From contig NC_054869.1 in NCBI RefSeq assembly GCF_018320785.1, positions 32,590,289 through 32,654,288 on the forward strand: a DNA stretch of 64,000 nucleotides. Direction: 5' to 3'. The DNA is from Cheilinus undulatus. Lineage: Eukaryota; Chordata; Actinopteri; Labriformes; Labridae. The notes below the pieces were generated by a model, which was not told the origin of the DNA, ran no database searches, and saw only the letters and a program-made list of their open reading frames with translations. This document shows positions 41,578-61,000 of this stretch, piece after piece. A program made the position numbers and the translations under genes. The stretch's first letter is position 1; each line of letters begins with the position of its first letter.

Positions 41578-42565
41578 TATGCTTACCTAGAATTAGTTTT
41601 TTGATACATTTCACCACTACTAATTAGCTGTGTCCTGTTGTGGCACTCATGATTGTAGACACTCTCAGTACCTTTATGACACATTCTGTCATGCAGTAAT
41701 GGCTCCACCTTTATATTCATCCACTCCTTATTTGGTTGTTGAGCTCTCCAGAAATTTGAACACTACTTTAGGAGATTTTAGGGAACTGAAACTTGAAAAA
41801 AAAACCCTCTTTCAAATGACCTAAGAGGTTTCAAAGAATTTTATTTCATCAGTGTAGTTTATTTATAGCAACAGCTGTACAAAGTTTCTATGCTTACTTT
41901 AAGAAAAGTTTGTTGATGTATTTTACTACTACTAATTACCTATGTCTTGTTGTGGCACTCAATTTTAGGCACTCTCAGTACCTTTATGACACATTCTGTC
42001 ATGCAGAAATGGCTCCACCTTTATATTCATCCACTCCTCATTTGGTTGTTGAGCTCTCCAGAAATTTGAACTCTGCTTTATAAGATTTTAGGGAACTGAA
42101 ACTTGAAAAAAAAAACCCTCTTTCAAATGACCTAAGAGGTTTCAAAGAATTTTATTTCATCATTGTAGTTTATTTATGGCAATAGCTGTACACAGTTTCT
42201 ATGCTTACTTTAAGAAAAGTTTGTTGATGTATTTCACTACTACTGATTTCCTATCTCTTGTTATGGCACTCAATTTTAGGCACTCACAGTACCTTTATGA
42301 CACATTCTGTCATGAGAAATGGCTCCACCTTTATATTTATCCACTCCTCATTTGGTTGTTGAGCTGCCTGGAAATAAGGTATCTTATAGGAACTCTTCAA
42401 ATATTTACTGCAGTTTCTAAATATTTAGAGGTGTCAGATTTAATCTTCTCCAGAAATATGAACACAGCTTTAGAAGATTTTAGGGAACTGAAACTCGAAA
42501 CAAACTCTCAAATTGCCTAAAAGGTGTTAAAGAATTTGATTTCATCAGTGTAGTTTGTTTATAGC
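41578..42565. repeat. Three tandem copies of a roughly 311-bp unit
   Basis: Units start at about 41578, 41890 and 42200, each with the landmark ctatgcttact...cactactaat, followed by cctttatgacacattctgtc and ggctccacctttatatt. The third copy contains an extra block of about 60-70 bases (about 42375-42450). No coding potential or transposon ends were recognised. It is a local segmental duplication just downstream of btf3. Confidence 0.75.
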
Positions 42566-44960
42566 AATAGCTTTACAAAGACAACGTTTCTTTGAAAATA
42601 CGCTGTGATTCTTTTACCAAAGAGACTGAGGAGGACAAGGAATAAAGTATCAGGCACCAACAGCCTACAGAGGAAACATGAAATACGATGCTTTGTTTAC
42701 AATGGAAGTACATCACAGACTGTTGAAAACATGACAGTATCAGTTGATTTACATATGTGTGAGTATGAACTTTGCCTTGTTTTCCACAGGTGACATTTGC
42801 TAAAAGAAAACTGGGTTGCCCCTTTAGTGACTCGGAAGGGAAAGTCCTTGCATCGCTCCTTGTCCCACTTTGTTGGTGTGAACCTGAGTGTGTGTTGGCA
42901 TGTTTATGTAAGGGGCATCAAACACAGTAATGTTTTTTTGGAGGTAAACCCATGACTGGAAGAACACCAGTTTCATCTGATTCTACATTGTTTTCAGTTT
43001 CAGTTTAGGTTAAAGTCAGAGGAGTATGGACAAGTAAATTCATGAAAAATCACTTTAGCAAGACAGCTAGCAATATTCTTAAATGTTCTTACTTATCTGA
43101 TCTCTGTGTAACAGGGTTGCTTGTTATAATTACACAAAATTACCTGGCATTATGTATCAGCCTGAGAGAAACTCCTTAACCCATGATGCACTGTGTTGTT
43201 GTTTGCAGCCCCTCCCTTTGTTTTCTTCTTCGTTGGTCATATATTTTTACCCCCTCCCCTCTCCCCTTTTAAAGGTGCAGTGTGTAAAACTGAATATCAA
43301 CATCTAGAAGTGGGTTCTAGATTGCATTTCTCTGCTGGAAACTGGCAACCAGTTGAAATTAATGTGCATCTGTAATGTGAATACGATACAATACAAAAAC
43401 TTTATCTATCCTTTTTACCTCTATCTTACCATGGAAACATGTATGACTTAAAGGTTTATTCTGAGTTGTTTTGTTCAAAATAGCTATTTTTGAATTTAGA
43501 TGACTTTGCTTTATTTTACCAATGTACTTTAATATTTTTCCTCCCGTTGACATGTTTATATGCTTTAAATTTCTTGTATAATTACTTTTATGGAAGTCAT
43601 GGATGTTTGCGTGCCACTCAAGCTAGCTTACGTGCACTTCGCAGCTAACTTATGTGCATGTCATGTTAAGCTAATTTTACGTACTGTAGTTTTATTTTGT
43701 GTAGGATCTGGAGCGGGCTGTGGAACTTATGGGAGGTTTTGTCTCGTTATCTCTGCCAGAGATTAAAAGTGGTCAAAGAGAGAATTCCAGTGGCAGTCTC
43801 CTTCACATCAACATAAACACAACGCAGATATTTCCATCATCTAATCTCTATCTTCAAATAAATGGATTAAATATAAAGAACAGAATTATTCATGTAAGAA
43901 GTTTTAATTCTCCAAAGCACAGGATGATGTGTTTGCTTGTTTGAGACAACCAATGAGAAAAAAAATCAATAAAGGCAGTTAACTTCAGAACTATAACCAT
44001 ATATATTTGTTATAGGCAGCATAAATGCCAATTATTCATAATGTTAGGCAAATACAGTTTTTTTTTTTGTCATTTTAAGCTACAATTGGCTTAATGATTA
44101 TAAATAAATATCAAACTGCCTGACTACAAAGTTTAGCTTTGTTTGCACATCTCTCCATTTGAAACTCCTGTGAGGTTTGTGGCAGTTTTGGCTCTCCATG
44201 TGGCAGTCCTTGCTGGTCTTTTGCTTTACATGTGTGAGTGTTTTTTAAATGCCAAATTCTCCCCTCCTTTATCTTAAGTCAAACATATTTCTTGGTAAGA
44301 ATCTTTGCTGTGGAAATGATCAAAAGGCTGTTTGTGAAGTATGTTATCAATAACTTTGATAACACCTACACCTGACACCTACCCCACCCATGAGTGGTTT
44401 TAAATAAAAAGATAACTAAATGTTATCAATCTATACGCTGATAGTCAGGTTTGCTTTCATCTACCGTTAAAAGGCATCAATATCAGTCTTTTTCATAATA
44501 AGCTTAGACTTAATACAGTATCTGTTAAATTTCCACTGATATTTCAATTATTTACTGTTTCAAATGCCTTAAAATTAAATTCTCTGGGTCTATTTATGCC
44601 TTTACAGTGAAGTTCATATTTGTGTATTTTATAACTGTCTATGTGTGTTTGAGTGTGTGTTTGAATATTCGATCAGATATAGTATTTCCCCAGATTCTGT
44701 GCTTTAGGTGCTGTATTTCAGTCATAACTGAGGGCAAACCCCCACCCCTCTGCACACCCACACTTCACACTTTATATCTTCATCTCACACTTCTTCACTC
44801 GAAACTTTTATCTGTTCGTAGAATTTGACATTCAAATTTCTGTAGAGGAAATCCACTTCTCCCCAACTCTGTTTATAGGCTATTAATCAGTTTACTATAT
44901 CTTTTAGTTTCTTTCCCACCTCTAAAGGCCATGATGCTGATTGTGGTGATGATGTATGCA
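42566..44960. other. Intergenic region between btf3 and il12b
   Basis: No gene was seen. At about 43270 the sequence AAAGGTGCAGTGTGTAAAAC matches the start of a dispersed teleost repeat, but its far end could not be identified. The remainder is AT-rich. Confidence 0.45.
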
Positions 44961-44971
44961 GTGGGCAGTAG

Positions 44972-44978
44972 TATAAAT
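44972..44978 (+). promoter_or_regulatory. il12b: Probable il12b TATA box
   Basis: TATAAAT lies about 100 bases upstream of the il12b start codon, the right place for an inducible cytokine promoter with transcription starting near 45005. Placement is by inspection only. Confidence 0.5.
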
Positions 44979-45077
44979 ATGATGGTCAGTTGTTAGTTGG
45001 AGCATATGATCATCAAGACGACCACAGCTGAACCTCTGCTCCTTTATTGCATCACTTCAATGTTACTTCATCTAAAA

Positions 45078-48000
45078 ATGGTAAGAAATTATTTCATGGA
45101 GTCAACTTAGATAATTACTTTGAGAGAACATTAAGTAAATTTAAAGCTTTGTAATCCCATTATGATAACATATTAGCTCTATACTTACGGCATTTTCCCA
45201 AAAGTTAAACAACATGACATTTAACAGTGCATTTAAACCTAACTTTTAGGTTTAAATGCAAGAAAATTGATGTCTGAATCCTTTTTTCTTGTTGTCTCTC
45301 AATCTTTCAGAAGGCCATGTCAATGTGGATATTTGGGCTCCTGTGCCTCAGCCTCTCAGGAGCACATGGACTGCACGAGTTTCCAGGAAACTGTATGTTT
45401 AACTTGTTTTCCTCATATTTGCCTCATATCATTTGATTCCTTGAATTATCCTCATTTTGATCTTTTGTGAATAGCATTATTTTGTGCATTTATGTGGACT
45501 TGACTCCTTGATTGTGTTTGTGTAGTTGTTGTCGCCAAAAGAAACAGTGAAGATCCAGTCGTTCTGACCTGCAGTACAAATACTGAAGGAAATGTCACAT
45601 GGAATTTTAATGGGGAAGAGATAGATGTGGATTTGGAGGACCATCTCCAGCAGGACGGGCTACATTTGACAGTGTCAGAGGTAGGCACTCCCACGCTGGG
45701 AGAATACAGCTGCTGGAGAGGAGGGAGCAGGTTATCATCAACCTATCTGCTGTTGGAGGCAGAGGAGGGTAAGAGGATCTTGTTGTGTTTTTAAGTCATC
45801 ATTCTTTAATAGAGGAACTTATGGCACTCATGCTAATATTAACCAGAGGTGTGTATTTCTCAAGGATGAGAGTAAAAATTAAGACATAGTGAAATGTTTG
45901 ATAAAGCAACACTGATGCTAAGACAGTTGCTCAATATTCAGTGATATTTCTGATTTTGGTTTCCTCAAACTTTCCAACATATTGCCTTTTTCCAGATTCT
46001 CCTCTCAGTTGTCAGGCAAAGTCTTATGACTGCTTCTTCAGCTGTTCCTGGACCAACACTGAATATGAAGTAGTGCGCCTTGGACTTGGCCCAGAGTGGT
46101 AAAAACAAGACAAAAAACACAATCTAGTAAAAACAACGAAGTGGAAAGAATTGCACCTTTCCTGGTTTTAAATCTTCCTCTGCCCCTGTTTTATTTCTTT
46201 CTCTGTAGCACTGAAGGTGAGCAGTCCTGTCAATGGGTCAGCAGTAGAGATCTGCACTCAGACGGGACATTCCAGTTTGAGGTGCCACATGCCATCTCAC
46301 CCTACACCGAAGAAAGCACCGTGCTTGAAGTCACAGCTGAGGCCATCGCTGACCTCTCCATCCTCAGGAAAACCATTAGGTTTTATCTCAGAGAAATCGG
46401 TAAGCTGAGGGAAACTGAATGACATTTAAGGCATTCAGCAGAAAATTATCTAGATTAAATAGTCAACTGCAGTAAAATTCAGACACAGCTATCCACAAAG
46501 TATGGAAAAATTAGTTATCAGGAAATTTTGGTGGATGCAATCAGTTTATGTTGTGTTTAAGAAATGTTACTTAAATGACTTTCTAAAGTATAAGGACATA
46601 CACTGGAGATATTTAAACAAATATTCTATAAACTATTGGCTCTCACACATTCATTACAAAACATGCATAATCAGCGGTGACTGGGTGGCTTAGAAACATT
46701 TACATTTGATTAAAAAAGAAAGAAGTGCCCTTTCTCACTTTTCTGCCATTTCTATCATCATTTGTGTTCTTTCCAGTTAAACCCGACAGCCCCCAGATTG
46801 TCCGGTGTCAGGAGATGGAGCAGGACTTGAACGTGACCATTGATCCTCCATCCAGCTGGTCCACTCCTCACAGCTTCTTCAGTCTGGAGCACGAGATCGA
46901 ATATGTGCTCAAAGATAACGGCAAGGTACACACAAACTCGCTCTAAAACGAAGCCAGCTGATATCTCCTCTTGTACATTTTGTTTTCTAATCGTGTGACT
47001 CCATCTTTGTTTCAGACTGGACGTTCTTTGTCAACTCTGATACCGAAGACGATCAGCAAGCTGAGGGTTCGCTCCAGAGACTCGCTGGTGCTCTCGGACT
47101 GGAGCCAGTGGACTCCCTGGAAAAATGTAACCTACTGATTCTATAAGAACACAAACCTATCTGCACCTGCTCTTTCTATGTTCTTACTTGGCCGTAGTAT
47201 GATGTCTCGTCATGTCCTGTCACCTACTGTTTGTCACTGTGGTGTCTGACTGTCTCTTTTTGGTGCAATCGCTCACTGATGAGCAAGAGTTAACACAACA
47301 CCCACCCAAAGCTCAGTGACGTCACAAGTTCTGTTTAGTTCTAAGGAACTATGCAGCCACTATTTATTCTTTTTATTTACGAATTAATTCAAGCTATTTA
47401 TTTTATTTCTGAATTTAATCAAACTATTTGTTTTAATTATGAATTTAATCAAACTATTTATTTTGATTCTGAATGAACTCAAACTATTTATTTATGTATT
47501 TATTATTTAATTATTATTTTAGAGCTCATGTTAAATGAGGTAAACAATCATCTATGATAGGCTACGAACATTTCTTCCCAGAGTTGTCAGATGTGCTTTC
47601 GTGAGACCAAATCTTTTAAAGCATGTATTTCTCTCTATGATGCCTTTCACACAAAAATCAAATTAAATCAACATAATTGAAAATTTAACATGAATCACAA
47701 CATATACTAACAAAGGAGTCTGGCTCAGTCTCCACTTTATACATAATTTCACACATTATGTTCCTTGTTTGTGTTATTTATATTTGTGTGTTGGTCTTTC
47801 TGTGAACAGTGATGGTTTGACTGTGCAAAAAAGCTATTAAAATGCTTGTGCTTCCTTCCTTATACATGTTACTTCTTTATTTCTGTGTTGCTCATGTCAT
47901 GTACTAGACTAAAAAGAAAATCCCCATTTACCTGAAAACACTTTCGACCAATAATTCCCACACGGCAGCAGACAAAAAATCAGAAACATTTGAAAAACAA

Positions 48001-50073
48001 AGCAGCAAATACAATTTCTGGGATGATAAGTTTAATAAAAAGGATGAAGCTTATTAAAAGAAGTCATTTTCTGAATGAAAGCCACCAACAAAAAAATGAA
48101 TGTAAACCAGAATATAGATGTTTGTACAATAAAGGACTTGTCAGTAGCACATGATGTAAAACACGGGTGTTTATTTTATTACAATAAGCAGTTGTTTTAG
48201 TTTACACCAGTGGTTCTCAACTTGTCTGGCTTTAGGAACCACTACCAGAGGTGGAAAGTAACTAATTACATTGGCTCATATTACTGTAATTGAGTAGTAT
48301 TTTGGGGTATTTGTAATTTTTTGAGTACATTTTAAAATCAGTACTTTTCCTTCCACGTGAGTAAGTTTTAACCAGAGTAACTATACTTTTATTTTACAAT
48401 ACTCTTGTATTTATTCCACCTCCATTGACTACACAGTAGCACACAGTGAGAGAATGATTCCACATCAGATCCATAAATAACTGTTGCTTTTCACTTTATT
48501 TAGTTGAACAACTTGGCTGGAGATGGTTATTTTCACGGTGTTATTATCAAGAAGGAGATATCGTATTTCACCATACAACTCCTAAAATGTTACTAGTACT
48601 ACTAGCAATACTGCTAATATTGCAATTTAACATGAGATTATTTTTGAAGTTCATACTCTTATGTACTTTTCAACAAACAAAGCAATAAATCATCCTATCT
48701 TATAATCAACACAATATTAGACATATTACATGTAAACTGTTCATAGGTCAGTTCCAATATGTTAGGATGGTGTAAACATGGTGCATATATCGATAAAAAT
48801 TACATATTTTATTTATCCATTTAATCACAGTAGTAAACTGACTGATTAGTTTTACTTACAGCCTTTTAAGCAATCATCATGACAACATAAAAAAGCTCTG
48901 ACAATAAGTGTGGTGTAAACATCAATATGAAAGTCAACGGATTAGGGCTGATTGAATTTAAAAAATGATCTGTTTGTGATTATCTTACCCATTTAATAGA
49001 AAACCAGCTCTGTTATCACAAGACAGCAGGATAGCTATGTCAACAGTTTGAGGAATCAACCAAAACCTACTCATTATCATGGAAAAAGTCAAAGGAAATA
49101 TATGTGTACAAATCTGCTTAGAGATTCCAAAGCTTATAGACTCTTTGCCACATTTTTCTCAGAACATACAAAAGGGCTCAGTGACCTATTTTAGATCCTG
49201 ACCCACCAGTTGAGAACCCCTGGCTTACAACAAGTCATTTAGACTATGAAACAGGTGGACTTAATCAACAGTCAGCTGGTTTATTTATTTATTTGTATCA
49301 GTTCCTCAAATTGCATTCATTCGTCTACAAGCCTACTACTATGTCCACAGCAGTCTTTCTTGGTACTTTGTTTATTATGGAAAGGTTGTCAAATTTTAAT
49401 TATGGACAAGATCATGAATTAGTGATAAACTTTTCTGAACTACAATGGCCCTCTGAACAAACTGAAGCATATTAAATCTGGATTTTATAGCTCCATCTAC
49501 CTTTACAGCCTTTTTTAACCCATAAATGTATTTACATCTGGATATGATTTAAGTGACTGTCAGTGGATTTACTGTACTGGATAATCTTAGCAACTTGTTC
49601 ACTAACCTGGTAGAGGCTGTGACAACCAAAACAACAACAACAAAAAAAGCTTACCTATAGTTGCTTACAGTTCATTAACATAAAAAGGGAAGATGGGGAC
49701 ATGGACACATATACAGCAGGTTAACTGCAACAATATTTAAGAGCCTCTTGTCTGGTCCCTTCAACAGCCATGTTACAATTATATCTGAGCTTGCTGCCTT
49801 CCTGCAATACAGTATTCACATCTCATGCAACAAGATTAGAAACATCACTGCCAGAACTTTCTAATATGACTTTAATACCGACGCTTAGCAACATTTCCTG
49901 TCATTTCTGACCCTAATCTATCTATGAACTCATTGCAGGTAATTACAAGTAAAAAGAAGCTGTGCAAATGCAAAAACACAGCTAAATTTTGCTGTCCAGA
50001 ATTGCCTGATGGGTTGGACCGCTGCAAGAAAAGAAATAAGAAGAAGAGAAAGGGAAAAAAGGATGTTCAATAG
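45078..50073 (+). CDS. il12b: Interleukin-12 subunit beta (p40)
   Basis: Coding exons: 45078-45080 (ATG at the end of exon 1), 45311-45392, 45526-45768, 45996-46098, 46209-46399, 46777-46925, 47016-47126, and a proposed last exon 49939-50073. All join in phase. If the donor at 47127 is not used, translation stops at 47138. Order of parts: signal peptide (MKAMSMWIFGLLCLSLSGAHG), Ig-like domain (VVLTCSTNT, then GEYSCWRGG), first fibronectin-type domain (DCFFSCSW), and a second domain beginning VKPDSPQIVRC with SSWSTPHSFFSL, closely like mammalian p40. It ends in the WSxWS-like WSQWTPW. p40 is secreted and pairs with p35 (IL-12) or p19 (IL-23) to drive cellular immunity. Fish have several p40 paralogues; which one this is cannot be settled here. 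The extra exon adds a basic tail. Confidence 0.9.
47016..47138 (+). CDS. il12b: il12b short-form last exon (read-through of the weak donor)
   Basis: If exon 7 is not spliced at AAAAAT|GTAACC, it reads on for four codons (VTY, stop at 47136-47138), giving a p40 that ends soon after WSQWTPW like the mammalian protein. The donor is weak (T before the junction, GTAACC after it), so both outcomes are plausible. The following 3'UTR is AU-rich and has ATTAAA near 47835. Confidence 0.55.
   Translation, partial: TGRSLSTLIPKTISKLRVRSRDSLVLSDWSQWTPWKNVTY
47340..47520 (+). promoter_or_regulatory. il12b: AU-rich element block with 30-bp tandem repeat
   Basis: About ten ATTTA pentamers, several overlapping as ATTTATTTA, lie in 180 bases after the short-form stop. 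From 47390 a 30-bp unit (about caaactatttattttgattc) repeats four times, each copy bringing new pentamers. In cytokine mRNAs such blocks recruit decay factors such as tristetraprolin (known); the role here is inferred. Confidence 0.6.
48208..49222. mobile_element. hAT-like element with nested repeat, in il12b last intron
   Basis: The ends are CAGTGGTTCTCAACTTG and, reverse-complemented on the right, CAGGGGTTCTCAACTGG. The flanks GTTTACAC and GCTTACAA agree at 6 of 8 bases. From about 48249 a second dispersed repeat (AGAGGTGGAAAGTAACTAAT) is nested inside. Confidence 0.6.
49939..50073 (+). CDS. il12b: il12b alternative terminal exon: basic, cysteine-bearing tail
   Basis: A clean acceptor (ACTCATTGCAG) precedes 45 in-phase codons: VITSKKKLCKCKNTAKFCC, then a PELPDGLDRCKK stretch and a lysine/arginine run RNKKKRKGKK, ending DVQ and TAG at 50071-50073. 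AATAAA follows 23 bases later. The frame matches the output phase of exon 7 if the donor after AAAAAT (47126) is used. Mammalian p40 has no such tail. The composition suggests a glycosaminoglycan-binding or matrix-retaining extension; CKCKNT also recalls the heparin-binding part of VEGF-A, which is only an analogy. Confidence 0.6.
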   Translation, partial: VITSKKKLCKCKNTAKFCCPELPDGLDRCKKRNKKKRKGKKDVQ

Positions 50074-50095
50074 AATCAAACACCTGAGGTTTTTC

Positions 50096-50101
50096 AATAA
50101 A
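50096..50101 (+). terminator. il12b: Poly(A) signal after the il12b tail exon
   Basis: AATAAA sits 23 bases past the stop of the 49939-50073 exon. This very short 3'UTR lacks the ATTTA block of the short form. Confidence 0.55.
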
Positions 50102-50109
50102 ATTTTGTG

Positions 50110-51200
50110 TGCAAAAGCCCTGTGTTTTATTTATTTGAAAACAATCTGATAAAAGTAGTATGGGATATCGAACTAAATATCTTAAACTGTGAATTGTATA
50201 AGGAAATGCTTGTTTATGTGTGCTTATTTATGAATCTTTATTTAATTGTTTCAGTCTTGCCAAAAACATTTCCGACTGTAAATTTTCTAGTGTCTATTTT
50301 TTTAAGATTCTAACTTTTCTTTAAACATTCCCCTTCAATAAGGATGTTTTTCTTGGTACCGTGAAACACACTTAGGTCTATTTAATAAGGGTGTCCCTTG
50401 GAGCACACACCATCAGATTTAGTGACAGCTTTTTCCACCAGGCTTAAAAGTTGTAATCAATAAAACTGCATAATAACAGAAGTGCAATAAAACTTCTTGT
50501 TCAATACTCACTGATCCTTAAATGTATATTTATGCTCTGAATGTTAAGTTCTGCCTACATTCTCTGTACACATTCAGCGTATGCTCTGCCAAACAGGCTT
50601 CACATTTTTGATAACTCGTCTTACATTTTCTTATTTATTTTTTACACTTTCTAAATGGAGACTTATGGCATAAGAATTTCACATTGTACTAACCAGAAGG
50701 CCTTAAACATCTTGGATGTTGAGTCCAAGCTTATTGTTTGTGAGTCAGATGTGGATTTTGTAGGAAACACTGACACATGCTACACATCATCACAAGTTTC
50801 ATGATGACTATTAGATACTGAGCATGGGCAATACTGGGAAGAGAAACCTCAAAAACACATTTCATAAATAGACCCAAACACTTACTTTAAAAAAATCTAT
50901 GTTGACCCCCCCAAATGCTAAGCTTTAAAGCTATTTAGCTTAATCAAGCCCTGCACAAAGACCGGCATTTGAGTTTAGGTGAGAAAACTGCAAATTTCCA
51001 GTGTCTTCTGGTTCACCGCATTTTTAATATTATAGCACTGGTAACTATAAGCACGGGTGTAGAGACTAGAAACATAAAAAGAATAGACTGGTTGATACAA
51101 TTGTAATAACTATGACTTAAAAAAAAAAATTAACGTTCAATGCATGCTAATGGGGGTCCCAGTTTTCCCGTGGCCACCTAGCAGGTTAATCCGGCTCTGT
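50110..51200. other. Intergenic region between il12b and pradc1
   Basis: This is AT-rich sequence without a recognised gene or transposon. It becomes GC- and CpG-richer from about 51160 towards the pradc1 start (TACGCATGCGCATTAAGCGG), consistent with a promoter. Confidence 0.5.
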
Positions 51201-51370
51201 AAATATACGCATGCGCATTAAGCGGAGCGCGGAAGTGCTTGCCAACCTGCTCCTCTGTTGTGTCCAAACCGAGGGAATACAGCTACTGATGGACAAAGAC
51301 CGCTCTTAAATACGAACCACATTGAAGTATAGTCTGTCCAAAGTTGTGGAGCTCTGCAAATGCCTTAAAA

Positions 51371-57949
<6,579 letters not shown>

Positions 57950-58022
57950 AAATAATACACAACTTGATCCACTTCCCTGCTGAGTGACCTTTGCTTTATC
58001 AGTGCATATCTCATCAGTTTTG

Positions 58023-58028
58023 AATAAA
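58023..58028 (+). terminator. pradc1: pradc1 poly(A) signal
   Basis: AATAAA lies about 75 bases after the pradc1 stop codon. Confidence 0.6.
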
Positions 58029-58099
58029 CTCACAGGGGAATTCCACAGCGGTGGTTAAAAACATTTACATGCACCGAGGGTGAACCAGTGACATTAATT

Positions 58100-61000
58100 C
58101 AAGGGCACGTGATTATGTCAGCATTAAACACACAACCACACAAATGGAGCAGAACGTATTGGCATATCCAAACAGGCTTAACTCAGCCGTTTATCAAGGT
58201 AAAGACACACAGAGCAAGAAACACATGTGCTCCCTTCTGTGTGTTGTGCTTGTGCTGTGTCACGGCTTTTGCATACTTGTGAATAATTGTTCCATAGTTA
58301 GTGAGGAGATGTGGAAAAGTTGAATCAGACAATACCGGACATAAAGCCTCTTCTACAGTCAACTAGTGCAAGCTGATGTTTGGGCCACTGTAGAAATAAA
58401 AGGGAAAAAGACTATCAAAGCTTTCACTATACAAACACCGCTACATAACACCAGGAATGTCATCTCATTGTAAAATGTGAAAAAGTCTTGCTCATTTGCA
58501 TGAACTTTAATGTTGTAGCTTTTGAGTTAGAATCAAACTGTTTCATAGTGGTTAATAAATAATTCATTTTTTGTGCAATTAATTAAACAACTTTGTTAAA
58601 TAAACATCGGTACAACTTTTAAGACATGCACACTTTTTTGTCTGCTCACCTAGCCCATTGTAAGAAGCAGTGCTATCATCATTTTAACTACTTTTTTACT
58701 CCAAAGACCCAATTACTCAAGAGGCTTATTCAGCTCTGCTTTGTTTTCATGAACATTTTGAGAACAGTAGTGTAACCCTGAAGCATGATAAGGTTTCTGG
58801 ACAATATTAATTGATTTCTAACATTTCACTTGTACACAAATGTTAATTTCCTCATTGAGAGTGTTTGAGAAATTAAAAATTCTACTCTTCTAATGTCGAT
58901 ATTGAATGAAGGGCTTGGAGGACGATGATAACAGTTTCTCCCCTGAATTGTATCAGGAATAGTTAGGTTTTTGAAAATATTTAGGGTCATTTTAATAGAT
59001 TATTTTCTTGTCTTTGGAGAACTTACACCGGGTGAAGAATTTTTAAACCCCCATGGATCCAATAATGTTACTGGCTACATGCCTAGTATGAATGATAAAA
59101 AGGAGTGAGAGAAAACAAATGGACTGGAGTGAATAGTTTAAATTACTTTAAATGTGAATAACTCCCTAACTGTAATGAGCTTTGTTCAAAACCTGCCCTT
59201 TTACTATCATGGACCATTAAGTCTCTAATGTCCCCTCAAAATTTACAACAACTGTGTTATGAAATCCATGAGGGACTTAATCATCCTGTAGTCTTGCCAG
59301 TGTAAATCACTACATACAGAAATGTTTTTCTTTAATGAACTTCATATCACTGCTGTCAGGCCAAAACCTTGTACCTCCATTTTTCATTATTTATTTTTTC
59401 ATGAATCAGTCCTATTGGTCCCCTTTATATCTGTCAGGGGTTTTAATCAATTAAAGCAATAAAAAGTGTTAAGATGCTGACTATGACTATTCAGTGTTAG
59501 ATTAAATGAAAATAAACCGTTTTTTTTAATTCCCTGAAAGGTGGTGATTTTGGAGATATGGGGATTTGGCCTGAAGCCAGCAATAAACTGTTACACAGCT
59601 AGCTCTAATTTTGTTTGCCAAAATTACTAAATGGCTCAAGTGATTTCATTTGATTATATACCGTATGCGTTAAAGTTTCAAGTGCAGAGCTTTAAATTTA
59701 AGGGTATCTTTGGGTTAGTTTTAACAGTTTCGAAGGGTAAAATATATATGGTCGCTAACACAAGCTGTGTAGGTGCAAATGAAAAAACCAACCATGCAGT
59801 TATTTCAGAAAAAAAGCATTTGATTGTCTTTCAAAATTAGGCATAAATCAACAGAAGGGATTTTATTTACATTTTTTTTAGAAAAGATTATGTTAGAAAG
59901 AAATGCACATTGTGTTTTTAAATGTATGTTTTTTTTAAGTAGAACGTTTGTGGATTATGAACATTTGTTGACTTAAATAGAGGGATTATTGAAGTAATCT
60001 ATAAAGGAAAATGTTACTAAAAACTTTTGCTACTTTGATCAAGCTAATTTTAATTAACATCCTTTGTAAATGAACTATATATATATATATATATATATAT
60101 AAAAACATTTACAGTGTTCTTTAAGACAAAGTTTTGGTAGAAGTTTGGCTTTGCTGTCATTTGTGTACTTCACAGGCCATTTGCAATCACCTACGAAAAA
60201 AACTCTGATCCATAGATGCCCTGCACACCAGGCTTTTTAAAGCCATGGTCTTTGTGACTCCCAAGTATGTCCAGCTCATTTGCCATTAACAAAAAAAGAG
60301 AAAGAAAAGAAAGATACCATTTTTTCATATTTTCAGGTAACTTTTGGGTGATTGAGAGGGATGGCTACATTTCAAATGATGAAAAAAATCAATATTTTAT
60401 TCTTTAATTAAATCATTTGATCTTTTCATTCCCATTAAACTAATATTTAAAAAGATAAAAGAAAGAGGAAGTTGTCTTTACAAACTATCTTTATTAAGTT
60501 ACTCATTTAACATTTAACCCTTGCTGAAACAACTACATATCTTAACAGTTAAGATAAAAAAGCTCAAATGTCTTGATTTGTGTACGTGATTAAAGAGATT
60601 CAGCACCACACAGCAAGGACAGCAACACTTACCTACAGCCATGCACATTTACATCCCAGCAAAGAGACAGGCCAAAACAAACATGTTTATAAAGCACATA
60701 AAATCTAAAAGAAAAACTTTAATATATTTTATTTGAATCTATTTTCAAAAATCCCACATTACTGTGGTAATTTATTAAAGAAGTCCCTTATTACCTTGGT
60801 AACCAAGCTTTGTTATGAGGGGGAAGGTTATAAATGAGTTAAAATCTTGAGAAAAGGACAGAAATTTACTCATCATTGCAAAAAAAACATGTTCTCTTCA
60901 GGCTTCCGTACATCATGGACTTTTTGCCACACTTTTTCCTGGCCCACTGGAAACAACTTTGTCACCCACTTTTGGGTCCCGACCCAAGTGTTGAGGATCG

